NCBI RefSeq assembly: GCF_003350325.1 | Contig: NZ_QLYZ01000003.1 | Coordinates: forward strand, 300,848-364,847 | Direction of reading: 5' to 3' | DNA: 64,000 bases | Origin: Vibrio rhodolitus | Lineage (GTDB): Bacteria; Pseudomonadota; Gammaproteobacteria; Enterobacterales; Vibrionaceae | Part shown: piece by piece, positions 33,868 to 42,101 of the stretch | Layout: each line of letters starts with the position of its first letter | How positions within the stretch are numbered: position 1 is the stretch's first letter | The notes under the pieces: model-generated | Told to the model about the DNA's origin: nothing | What the model saw: only the letters and a program-made list of their open reading frames with translations | The model's database searches: none | Made by a program: the position numbers and the translations under genes

Positions 33868-34066
33868 TAGGATAAAGCGCCGATGGCGTTAAGATTTGTT
33901 GCGTGCGTCTTTATAAACACGCGGCATTGAGCACAAAACCGTATTTTGTTGCTGTGGAATTGAGGACTAGCTTATAAGTTTGTGGGAGGAAACTTGGCGA
34001 CGGGTTATTTTTCATGCTTATTTATAGGCTTGTTGATATAACAAAGACGAAATAATAGGGAAAGCC

Positions 34067-34576
34067 ATGTCTAAGTTTCTCGGTGGTTTAATTGCTTTAG
34101 TATTGGGGCTGCTGATTTTTGGCAGCTATGATTGGGTTTTTACTCATCAATGGTATGTAAACTTCACCGGAGAATGGATTGTTGCGCTGTTGGGAAAAGT
34201 TCCTGCTTTTAGGGAGTTTCTCACTACGTATGGTTTTCTTGACGTAACCCGATTGATTGCTCTGCTCCAGTCGTTGGTGTTAAGCGTTTTGTTTGCGCTG
34301 TTGTTTAGTGGCATATTGAACTTGTTCGAAGGGCTGGTCAAAGTGGTGCAGTACACCATTCTGGGGGCATTCGTCGGTTTTATGTATTACGCGCTTCCTG
34401 CGCTTATCCCTTACGTGAATAATCAATTCTTTACCGTGCAGCAAGCGTTGCCGGTGGCAAACAATGCACTATTAGATGTGTTGATTTGGTATTTACCGTT
34501 AGTCACGGCGGTGTTTTATATCGCGGTTTCAGAACGGAAAAAGCAAGCTAGCCGTGAGCGTTTTTGGTTTCGCTAA
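34067..34576 (+). CDS. Integral membrane protein of unknown function
   Basis: A 169-residue protein with about four membrane segments (residues 5-22, 62-85, 88-112 and 135-152) and a basic C-terminal tail (ERKKQASRERFWFR). It is preceded by AGGGAAAG and followed by a strong terminator, so it forms its own transcript. I do not recognise the family. Confidence 0.75.
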   Translation: MSKFLGGLIALVLGLLIFGSYDWVFTHQWYVNFTGEWIVALLGKVPAFREFLTTYGFLDVTRLIALLQSLVLSVLFALLFSGILNLFEGLVKVVQYTILGAFVGFMYYALPALIPYVNNQFFTVQQALPVANNALLDVLIWYLPLVTAVFYIAVSERKKQASRERFWFR

Positions 34577-34593
34577 CTTTTGATTTTGAGAAT

Positions 34594-34620
34594 AAAAAAG
34601 AGGCATTTGCCTCTTTTTTT
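34594..34620. terminator. Bidirectional terminator between membrane protein gene and yqfB
   Basis: AAAAAGAGGC and GCCTCTTTTT around ATTT, with A- and T-runs on both sides, so it can stop transcripts from both convergent genes. Confidence 0.88.
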
Positions 34621-34936
34621 ACACTAACTCGTAGCTAATCATATACAGCTGATTGAGGTTAGGGTAAATCTCTGCGATTAGGCGTTTTAATTCATCAAGT
34701 GGCAGTGCTTCTTGCTCTGCGTGAAACTCATTGATGTCGTCATAAAGTAGCGGTTCAACCGCGAGAATCTTTATTTCACAAACTTTTTTGTCAGTTTCTA
34801 AAGTAAACACTTCTACCTGAGTGCCAGGAACATAATGGCTTTCTGCTTCATCACGAATGGTGATGGTTTTCATGCCTGACGTGATTAGCGGAGTCAGGAA
34901 TTCAAAAAAAGTAATCTTAGTTGGTGCTTGTGTCAT
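34619..34936 (-). CDS. yqfB: N4-acetylcytidine amidohydrolase (ASCH domain, YqfB)
   Basis: A 105-residue ASCH-domain protein. Its opening ITFFEFLTPLITSGMKTITIRDEAESH matches the YqfB family, which hydrolyses N4-acetylcytidine to cytidine and acetate. The catalytic Lys23 and Thr26 lie in GMKTITIRDE, and the Glu of HAEQE is present further on. The length equals that of E. coli YqfB. It has its own terminator. Confidence 0.92.
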   Translation of the reverse strand: MTQAPTKITFFEFLTPLITSGMKTITIRDEAESHYVPGTQVEVFTLETDKKVCEIKILAVEPLLYDDINEFHAEQEALPLDELKRLIAEIYPNLNQLYMISYELV

Positions 34937-35088
34937 GGGTGGTTCACGTAACGTTAGTTTGAAACGTGATTATAGACTGAAATGTGCTTTTAGATGAGCG
35001 AATATTTGTGTGCAGAGATGTGGCGCGTAAATTGGGTCTTCAACACGATTTGGCTTTCACACCACTGCACAAACAAGACTTTTAACTA

Positions 35089-35280
35089 TCAGACAGATGC
35101 GGAGCGTTTTACCCAGCAATTAGCGTTGACTTGTGAGCCGACAGCGGCAATCAGCATCAGTGGACCAAGGACGCAAGACATAAATGCACATAGCATGCGT
35201 TTGGTGGTGAACGTTTGAGAAGGTGAGAAATATTGAATAGCGAAAAAGATAACCAGACCAGTAATAGACCAAATAAACAT
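35089..35280 (-). CDS. Small two-helix membrane protein, GhoT/OrtT-like in outline
   Basis: A 63-residue protein with one membrane helix at residues 3-18, a basic link with TTKRMLCAF, and a second helix at about 31-48. AAGGAA lies at the right distance before the ATG at 35280. The size and the layout helix, K-R-x-L-x-A-F, helix recall GhoT/OrtT membrane toxins, but identity is too low to be sure from reading alone. No antitoxin gene is adjacent. Confidence is moderate that it is expressed and low for the family. Confidence 0.5.
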   Translation of the reverse strand: MFIWSITGLVIFFAIQYFSPSQTFTTKRMLCAFMSCVLGPLMLIAAVGSQVNANCWVKRSASV

Positions 35281-35405
35281 ACAATTTCCTTAATATATTG
35301 AGGCCAATTGCCCCGCTATTAAGATAGAGAGTTACATCAAAAGGTGATACGGCAAAATGTGGATTTTGTGATATTGGTAAGGTTAATTCGCAAGCATCAC
35401 AAACT

Positions 35406-35427
35406 AGGAGCGGTGGCGACCGCTCCT
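35406..35427 (-). terminator. Probable terminator of rlhA
   Basis: AGGAGCGGT and ACCGCTCCT form a perfect nine-pair stem 19 bases past the rlhA stop, but only AGTTTGT follows on the minus strand, so it is a weak terminator by T-content. Confidence 0.5.
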
Positions 35428-35445
35428 GTGCAGTGCACGGCTAAT

Positions 35446-37437
35446 TTACAGCCCTTTTTGATACTGGGCATTGCGCGTTGGTTGAATCATTTGTTGCAGT
35501 AACTCTGCTTGGTTCTCTGTCGAAACATCAAGTAGCGCCACAAACTGTTCAATAATCTGTTCTTTACTCGCATTGACCTTCGTTTCAGTCTGGATATCGC
35601 GTAAATCAATCATGATGTCAGTGAACAACTGCGGCAGATCCTGCAGCACTTCAAGGTTCATCACATTGTGCTCACTGTAAATCGCATTGTGGCTACCGCG
35701 TTGTTTTTGAATCACATACGGGTTGTCTTTCAAGTTGATGATTGAGGTGCGCTTGTTACAACGTTTTAAGCACCCTTTGTTGACCTTGATCTTCTTGCAG
35801 CCTTCAGTCTGTTGGAACAGACACTGACGGCTAATTAACAAGGTGTTTGGATGATAAATACTGTAAAAGCTACGCATTGCCGCAGGGCGTTTGATATGAC
35901 GCATCTGCTTCATGTTGAGCTCATTGGAAATGAAGGCACCACTGGCGGCAAACTCTTCATGCAAACATTTTAGTGCGTAAGAGTTGGTGGTGTTCATTTG
36001 TGGACCAGCAACCCAATTTAACCCCAGTTGCTGGGCAGTTATGCCCACGCCCGCGTTATTAGTGATTAGCCACTGTGGTTTTACTTCAACTAAGAAGTTA
36101 TGCGCCGCTTGGTAGTCATCACCAATTAAGATTGCCGGAAACCACGGTTTTAATTGTGGATTTGCGGCAAACAGTGCGACGAGATTCTGCCACTCGTCAG
36201 CAAGCCCCATTGGCAGTTGATAGTAGACATCGATATTGTCTTGCTGAGCGAGGTAGCAATCTTCAACCGATGAAATTAGCACTGCCAATCTCGCGTTGCC
36301 TTCGCGCTCTGGTGGTGTCGCTAGTGCAGGTAGCATCGGAACGTCGATAGCGCCTTTTAAGCTGCTGCCTTTGTTTTCAAAGCCACTAATATCGAAGTCT
36401 TGTGTTTTACGTGCGACATTTTCAATGATGGCGGTTTTGTCATCATAAAGCTTCTTTTTCACTTGCTGAACATCATCAACACTTTGGCATTGATAGATTT
36501 TAGAGAAGTGCTTTACCGCATGGTCACGCGGGTTATCGATATACATCGATTTACCGTATTCACCTTGTAAAAAGGCGTTGGAGAAATCGCGGTTAAATAC
36601 GGTGTATAGTTCAGTCGTGTCTTGAGACAGCGTTTCGCCATCGCATAAGCGATCAATCTGCTTACGCCAGTTATCAACTACAGTGTATACGTAGTGTGAT
36701 TTCTTAATGCGACCTTCTACTTTAAGTGAGTAAACCCCAGCCTCTGCCAGCGCTTCTAAGTCGCCAAATGCAGAGTTGTCTTTCATATTAAGCGGGTAGT
36801 CGTTGCCAGTTTTGGTTGTTTCGTACTGTTCACGACAAGGCTGACTACAGCGACCACGGTTACCAGATGCGCCATTACGCGCCGAGCTGATGTAACAAAT
36901 ACCAGAAAAGCCAATGCAGTACGAACCATGGACGAATACTTCCATTTGCACATTGTGCTGTTGACCAAACTGAGCAAGGTGCTTTATTTCATTGATATTC
37001 AACTCACGTGACAGGTTCACGCGGCTGGCGGTCAATTGATTTAAGAATAAAATTTGCCCTTCGTTGTGGGTATTGAGCTGAGTCGATGCGTGCACATCTA
37101 ACTGCGGAAAATGGTGCTTAAGGATATAGGCAAGCCCCAAGTCTTGCACAATCACGCCATCAATGTTGGTGGTGTTCAACTGGCTAAGTAGGCGCACAAT
37201 AGCGGGAATTTCGCTCTCCAAAATCAACACATTGAGCGTCAGGAAGATTTTGCAGTTATGTTGATGAGCCAGCGCTAACACGCCATTTAAGTTATCAAGC
37301 GTTAGGTTTGCCGCACGGTTACGAGCATTAAAACGATCCAAACCACAGTATATGGCGTCGGCACCCGCGGCAATTGCCGCTTTAATCGACTCTAAGTCTC
37401 CGCCAGGAGCTAACAACTCAAATTGATCGCGTGTCAC
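35446..37437 (-). CDS. rlhA: 23S rRNA 5-hydroxycytidine C2501 synthase (U32 family)
   Basis: A 663-residue U32-family protein matching RlhA (formerly YdcP), which hydroxylates C2501 of 23S rRNA. It starts with FELLAPGGDLESIKAAIAAGADAIYCG and contains the family hallmark FVHGSYCIGFSGICYISS region and the Cys cluster CSQPCREQY, which in U32 proteins holds an iron-sulfur cluster. Further cysteines at QTEGCKKI and GCLKRCNKR are typical of the long form. The length agrees with E. coli RlhA (about 650). Confidence 0.92.
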   Translation of the reverse strand: MTRDQFELLAPGGDLESIKAAIAAGADAIYCGLDRFNARNRAANLTLDNLNGVLALAHQHNCKIFLTLNVLILESEIPAIVRLLSQLNTTNIDGVIVQDLGLAYILKHHFPQLDVHASTQLNTHNEGQILFLNQLTASRVNLSRELNINEIKHLAQFGQQHNVQMEVFVHGSYCIGFSGICYISSARNGASGNRGRCSQPCREQYETTKTGNDYPLNMKDNSAFGDLEALAEAGVYSLKVEGRIKKSHYVYTVVDNWRKQIDRLCDGETLSQDTTELYTVFNRDFSNAFLQGEYGKSMYIDNPRDHAVKHFSKIYQCQSVDDVQQVKKKLYDDKTAIIENVARKTQDFDISGFENKGSSLKGAIDVPMLPALATPPEREGNARLAVLISSVEDCYLAQQDNIDVYYQLPMGLADEWQNLVALFAANPQLKPWFPAILIGDDYQAAHNFLVEVKPQWLITNNAGVGITAQQLGLNWVAGPQMNTTNSYALKCLHEEFAASGAFISNELNMKQMRHIKRPAAMRSFYSIYHPNTLLISRQCLFQQTEGCKKIKVNKGCLKRCNKRTSIINLKDNPYVIQKQRGSHNAIYSEHNVMNLEVLQDLPQLFTDIMIDLRDIQTETKVNASKEQIIEQFVALLDVSTENQAELLQQMIQPTRNAQYQKGL

Positions 37438-37559
37438 TACTTATCTCTTACTCAATAAAAATAGGCGCGCATTTTACGGCTTTCGTCGCTTTGATGCGAA
37501 TTTAATTAGTAGCGAGGCGTTTCAGTGATAGGCAGTAAGATGTTTAGGGTGGTAAAGAA

Positions 37560-37583
37560 AAAGAGCCGCTAGGGCTCTTTTAG
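37560..37583 (-). terminator. Terminator overlapping the stop of the small Cys protein gene
   Basis: AAAGAGCC and GGCTCTTT flank a five-base loop that contains the stop codon of the 53-residue protein; TTTTTC follows on the minus strand. Confidence 0.8.
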
Positions 37584-37730
37584 ATTAGTGGTTAGCCATG
37601 ACGTTTTAGTTTTACCTAGTAAGTTATCTAACTCAGTTTGGTTGATAACTTTAAACTCTTTCATTGCTCCTAAGTACGCAGGGCAGTCATCGCGCTGAGT
37701 ACATTTAAAGCATTTTCCCCCGGCTTGCAT
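37569..37730 (-). CDS. Small Cys-cluster protein
   Basis: A 53-residue protein with CFKCTQRDDC near its start (C-x2-C-x6-C when the last Cys is counted), which could bind a metal or small cluster. GAGGAAGAA directly before the ATG at 37730 is a good ribosome binding site; an upstream ATG at 37802 would add 24 residues. Its terminator overlaps its stop codon. I do not recognise the family. It lies just upstream of rlhA in the same direction. Confidence 0.6.
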   Translation of the reverse strand: MQAGGKCFKCTQRDDCPAYLGAMKEFKVINQTELDNLLGKTKTSWLTTNLKEP

Positions 37731-37970
37731 TTCTTCCTCTTCTACGAAATTGTCAATCCATAACCAACATGTCAATCTATAAGCAACAAAGTTTTGGCGC
37801 ATAATAGAAACGCGCAGATAGACTATAACTGTCTATTTTATGGGTATATTTTACCCTTGTTTGGCGTGAGGCATGTAGTTAAGCCCCTCGTGTTTCTTGG
37901 CTTACAGAGGTGCTTTTTGTGTAGGAATTTTCTATGGCAGACACAGCAAGTTAACGCCGATTACCTTTGG

Positions 37971-38909
37971 TTAACTTTTATCAATTGGTGAGACAAAACC
38001 ATTTGGTTTGAGGGCGACTAAAGAGCATTTGAGAGACTGCAAAATGTTTTCCGCTGTATTACCCATTACCAAGCCTTTGATGCCAGAACGTGCGATTGTA
38101 CCCATCACCAGAATGTCAATTTCTAGAATGTTAACGCACTGAGGGATTTCATCATCCGCTCTGCCATTGATATGGTGCACGATAATATCCTCACCAATCG
38201 CAGCGGAGTCAATTAAGGCATCAAGTTGCTGGCGGTGATGTAAGCGAGTCGCTTCAATTTCGGCATTGAGCTTTTCGTCATCGATTTGAATCCAAGAGTG
38301 ATGGCGTAAATAGCTTTCAAGTTCATACTGCCAACATGAGATGATATGCAAACGACTATCACAGTTATTAGCAATTGCGTGCGCAACGGTTAACAAGTGT
38401 ATGGCTAGTTGTTGCGCTTCGTCGCTTTCAACAACAGGGTCGATGGCGACTGCGATTCTTTTATGGTTGGTGGGTTTGGTATTTGGACGATGAAGCCAAA
38501 CGGGACAGGGGCATTTTCTCAGCAGTTTCATATCGAGTGCTTTAAAGCCTTCAGAACCATCATTTAATGGCTCTGCCTGTTTAACTAACAGATCGCGATG
38601 ATGAGTTTGCACGCACTCAATGATCTTTAGCGCAGGTTTATCGCCACAGGCGATCTCAATTGCCATCGGTAAGTCGGCATCATCAGCAAGGCTGTGTTGT
38701 ACCTGCTCAATTTCGGCAGTCAAAGTATTGAGAAGTGACTGGCGATAGGCTTGCTGATAATCAACCATATTATGCGGGAGGGCAGGAGAGACAATCAGCC
38801 CCATCAATGAGGCATGGTTGCGCTTTGCAAGTGTCAATGCTTGCTCGATTGAGTCGCGGTTTTCAGGCAACCCTTGGCTGACGAAAAGAATATTTTGAAA
38901 CTCTTTCAT
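37971..38909 (-). CDS. uspE: Tandem universal stress protein, UspE-like
   Basis: A 312-residue protein made of two Usp domains (about residues 3-145 and 150-305). The second domain keeps the ATP-binding signature GxxGN-type segment KGLVMGNTAENILQSLKCSLV. Tandem proteins of this length are UspE-like; in E. coli UspE affects motility and survival under stress. An excellent ribosome binding site, GGGAGGTGA, precedes the ATG. Whether it is the ortholog of E. coli UspE or a paralog is not certain. Confidence 0.8.
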   Translation of the reverse strand: MKEFQNILFVSQGLPENRDSIEQALTLAKRNHASLMGLIVSPALPHNMVDYQQAYRQSLLNTLTAEIEQVQHSLADDADLPMAIEIACGDKPALKIIECVQTHHRDLLVKQAEPLNDGSEGFKALDMKLLRKCPCPVWLHRPNTKPTNHKRIAVAIDPVVESDEAQQLAIHLLTVAHAIANNCDSRLHIISCWQYELESYLRHHSWIQIDDEKLNAEIEATRLHHRQQLDALIDSAAIGEDIIVHHINGRADDEIPQCVNILEIDILVMGTIARSGIKGLVMGNTAENILQSLKCSLVALKPNGFVSPIDKS

Positions 38910-39228
38910 ATCTCACCTCCCTTTGCTGCTTTAAGTGTTGTCCTGCTTGGGTGAAAATTCCACCTTATTAATAAGGTTATTATTAATCGGATGAAAAAGA
39001 TCCGAATTTTCAGACTGTTGATTCGAGTTATCGCTTAACGAATTCATCCGTTGTTTTGCTTGGTTTCGTTTTGCTTTGTTTCGTTTTGTGCGATCACTAC
39101 CGAGCGAGAATTGCTTAACAATTTACTGATATATTCAGCGAGAATTAGCGCTAGAATGTTTGCCTGCGGGCTGAGGTTTAAAGCCCAACCTTGCAAGGCA
39201 TGAAGCAACCCCTACCAAGATAACGGAT
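38910..39228. other. Intergenic region between divergent usp and maa genes
   Basis: About 320 bases with AT-rich promoter-like sequence and a short tandem repeat at 39054-39083. No open frame or clear operator is seen. Confidence 0.5.
39054..39083 (+). repeat. Two tandem 15-base repeats
   Basis: TTTTGCTTGGTTTCG is followed at once by TTTTGCTTTGTTTCG (one difference), then by a partial third TTTTG. It lies in the promoter region upstream of maa; the copy number may vary between strains. Confidence 0.7.
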
Positions 39229-39789
39229 ATGAAAACAGAAAAACAAAAAATGCTCGCAGGAGAGCCATACAACGCATGGGATGAAGAGCTATACACTGCG
39301 CGTATTGCTTGTCGTAAAACGCTGCAAAAGCTCAACAACAGCATCCCCGATACGGATGAGTGGCGTGACGCGATTAATGAGCTGATACCGAATGGTCGTG
39401 AAGCATTTCTAGAGCCACCATTTCGCTGCGATTATGGTAGCAATATCAAAGTCGGTAAGAACTTTTATGCCAACTTTAACTGCGTCGTCTTAGATGTCGC
39501 AGAGGTGACTATTGGTGACAATGTTCTGCTTGCCCCCAACGTACAATTGTATACTGCTGGACATCCTTTAGATGTTAAAGGCAGAGTCGAAGAGGGCGTT
39601 GAATTTGGTAAACCAATCACCATTGGTGACAATGCTTGGCTTGGTGGTGGTGTGATTGTTTGTCCTGGTGTAAATATCGGCAAAAACAGCGTGATTGGTG
39701 CGGGCAGCGTGGTAACAAAAGATATTCCTGACAACGTGCTAGCTGCCGGTAACCCTTGTGTGGTGATCCGCGCCATTGAGCAGCGCTAG
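39229..39789 (+). CDS. maa: Maltose O-acetyltransferase-type sugar acetyltransferase
   Basis: A 186-residue hexapeptide-repeat acetyltransferase. It starts with MKTEKQKMLAGEPYNAWDEEL, the Maa/LacA opening. The left-handed beta-helix covers about residues 65-180, with the catalytic His in YTAGHPL and the acetyl-CoA-binding end IGAGSVVTKDIPDNVLAAGNP. It transfers acetyl from acetyl-CoA to maltose, glucose or related sugars. The ribosome binding site is modest. Confidence 0.93.
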   Translation: MKTEKQKMLAGEPYNAWDEELYTARIACRKTLQKLNNSIPDTDEWRDAINELIPNGREAFLEPPFRCDYGSNIKVGKNFYANFNCVVLDVAEVTIGDNVLLAPNVQLYTAGHPLDVKGRVEEGVEFGKPITIGDNAWLGGGVIVCPGVNIGKNSVIGAGSVVTKDIPDNVLAAGNPCVVIRAIEQR

Positions 39790-39830
39790 AAGGTCATCAA
39801 GCGCTACCGTCACTGGCAGCGCTATCAGGA

Positions 39831-41969
39831 TTACTTTAGTTGATGGGCGGCAATGCTAATGGCATTACGTCCGGCTTTCTTAACCTTGTAGAGTTCTTGG
39901 TCTGCCAAGTTAAATAAGGTGGTAAAGCCATCATCTGCATGCTCGAGATTGGAAAGATCCGCAGCTCCAATCGAAAGCGTCAGACGATCGCTACACTGTG
40001 ATTGAGGGTTGGTTAAACACAACTGGAAAATTGCCTGTTGTAACTCGATTAATCGCTGGTGTAGCTCTGTCGGTGATGAGTTTGCACAAACCAGTAAAAA
40101 TTCATCACCACCGTATCGAAACAGATAATCATTTGGTTGATTAAAGACTTTTTTCATTTCTGCTGCGATTGACTCCAGCGCGATATCACCTTGGTGGTGA
40201 CCATGGAAGTCGTTGTAACCTTTATAAAAATCCACATCGATTACTGCTGCGGCAAGGTGCTCATTGTTGCCAACTGCTTTGGTGATCAGCTGTGCTTCGA
40301 TGTCATCGAGTTGATAGCGGTTGTACAAGCCAGTGAGAGGGTCTGTCTTAGAGAGCACTTCTAACTTCTGATACGCCGCTTCCAGTCGATTGCGTTGCAT
40401 ATGGTTCTCTAGTGCGACAGCAATAAAACTCGCGAGCTGTTCAAACAGATTACAGTGGTATTGTAAGTACTGATCAGCCATCGGGTGTTGAATTGAAAGG
40501 ACACCCAATACTTTATTTTGCATAACAATTGGCGTCAGGATGATCGATTGCACGGGTGTGTCGTTACGAAAGTGCGCGCACTCTTTGTTGTCTCGTTCAT
40601 GCTCAGGTAGAAAAATATCTAATGTCTCATCGCTGATTTGGTTGAGATGAACCGTGCGTCTATTTTTGACGACATAGCTTCCCACTGAATATTGGGTTGC
40701 ACAATTGACGGTGAAATCAGCCACAGGACCATTGCTGTCATAGAAATAACAGTAGTTTAGCGTGTCTTTTTCTTCTTCGTAGAGAGCGATACCGAATTCA
40801 TTGGTCGGAAAGATACTGCTGATCTTTTGGTAGATCATCGGCAAACTATTGGCGATATCTTTAGAGGTTGCGATCGATTGACCGACTTCTGTCACCGCAC
40901 CAATGTGTTGCTGCATTTTATCCAATACCAAGTGCTCATGGTCTTGTGTTGCTTTTTCGATTTGCTTGAGTAAGTTGTCGAACTCTCTATTTTGCAGCTT
41001 GGTGATTCTCTTGCGAGTTGCTTGAAGATATTGCGATTGTATTTCACATAATAAACTAGGTTGCTCTGTTTGGCAGAGCAAGTCGAGCAAGCTGTCGCAC
41101 AACAAAGCAAAGAAGCCAAAATTGTCTTCACTGCGAATATTTTGGTAGATGTTTAGACCTAGTGCTAAGGCGGCTTGTGAATCGCCGGTTTTTGTCATGT
41201 AGGCGACTTTATGTACCAAACACTCGGTGCGGTTGTGAACATCAAAAATTTGTGCAAATAGCTGATCTGCCGAGGAAAAATGATAGTGAATATCATCGTT
41301 TTGATAGTGCTTATGATGGCGAGCCATGATCTGCGCAACATAGCCATGAGCAATGGCTGCAACGCGGGTAGCCTTGTTCTCTAAGCCGATCTCTAGGGCA
41401 TTTTTACAGTGTAAAATGGCCTGGGAATGCTGATCTTTTAAGTGACCTAGCGCATATCCCATATTGAGCAGACAGATAGCATGGTTAGAGTGATGACCAA
41501 TTCTCTCAGCAAACTGTGCACCGACGGAGGCGATCTTATGCGCCTGCTCATACTGCTCTAGGCACAGGTAGAAGTCGCTAATGCAGGTATAAGCTAAGGA
41601 TAGATAATTTGCGTCCAGCCGATAAGCATTAGCCAGTACTTGCTGATAGAGCGCATAAGCTTTATCGAACTCTTCATAGTCGGCATAAATGGCACCAAGT
41701 AAAGTACTGATTTGTAGTCGGTGTACGATATCTTCTTCGCCGCATAACGTGAGTGCTTCTTCAAATACCTCAATAGAATAGGTTCGATTGTCGTTACGGT
41801 TTCCTTTCACACCTTCAAGAATTAGGTGAAATAATCGAGGTAATGGGTAGTTGCTTTGTTGGCAAATCTGGTCGATTTTTTTTGCGCTAAGCTCAACACC
41901 AGCAACGCCTTGCGTTAGTGGTAGTTGAGATATAATGGCTTTAATTTGTTTAATTGCGGCGTGACACAT
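39831..41969 (-). CDS. TPR-GAF diguanylate cyclase
   Basis: A 712-residue cytoplasmic protein. Residues about 15-330 form tetratricopeptide-like helical repeats, about 350-515 a GAF-type sensor, and about 540-712 a GGDEF domain with the intact motif RYGGDEFLLV, so it should make cyclic di-GMP. The primary inhibitory site (RxxD) is absent: the residues five before the motif are QPND. A strong ribosome binding site, GGAGGAAAG, precedes the ATG. No membrane segment is seen. Confidence 0.92.
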   Translation of the reverse strand: MCHAAIKQIKAIISQLPLTQGVAGVELSAKKIDQICQQSNYPLPRLFHLILEGVKGNRNDNRTYSIEVFEEALTLCGEEDIVHRLQISTLLGAIYADYEEFDKAYALYQQVLANAYRLDANYLSLAYTCISDFYLCLEQYEQAHKIASVGAQFAERIGHHSNHAICLLNMGYALGHLKDQHSQAILHCKNALEIGLENKATRVAAIAHGYVAQIMARHHKHYQNDDIHYHFSSADQLFAQIFDVHNRTECLVHKVAYMTKTGDSQAALALGLNIYQNIRSEDNFGFFALLCDSLLDLLCQTEQPSLLCEIQSQYLQATRKRITKLQNREFDNLLKQIEKATQDHEHLVLDKMQQHIGAVTEVGQSIATSKDIANSLPMIYQKISSIFPTNEFGIALYEEEKDTLNYCYFYDSNGPVADFTVNCATQYSVGSYVVKNRRTVHLNQISDETLDIFLPEHERDNKECAHFRNDTPVQSIILTPIVMQNKVLGVLSIQHPMADQYLQYHCNLFEQLASFIAVALENHMQRNRLEAAYQKLEVLSKTDPLTGLYNRYQLDDIEAQLITKAVGNNEHLAAAVIDVDFYKGYNDFHGHHQGDIALESIAAEMKKVFNQPNDYLFRYGGDEFLLVCANSSPTELHQRLIELQQAIFQLCLTNPQSQCSDRLTLSIGAADLSNLEHADDGFTTLFNLADQELYKVKKAGRNAISIAAHQLK

Positions 41970-42101
41970 TCACTTTCCTCCGGAGCGCCGACATTATACG
42001 TTTTGGGCTCCGGTTCACAAAACAAAATGGTGAGATATAAATCACTATATTTTTATTGAAAACTGATATATCTCTCTGTTTTGTAGGAAAGCACTGACAA
42101 G

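Noticed and set aside
34994..35218. A 74-codon plus-strand frame opposite the small membrane protein
   Set aside because: It lacks a ribosome binding site and has no plausible structure; the minus-strand frame has both.
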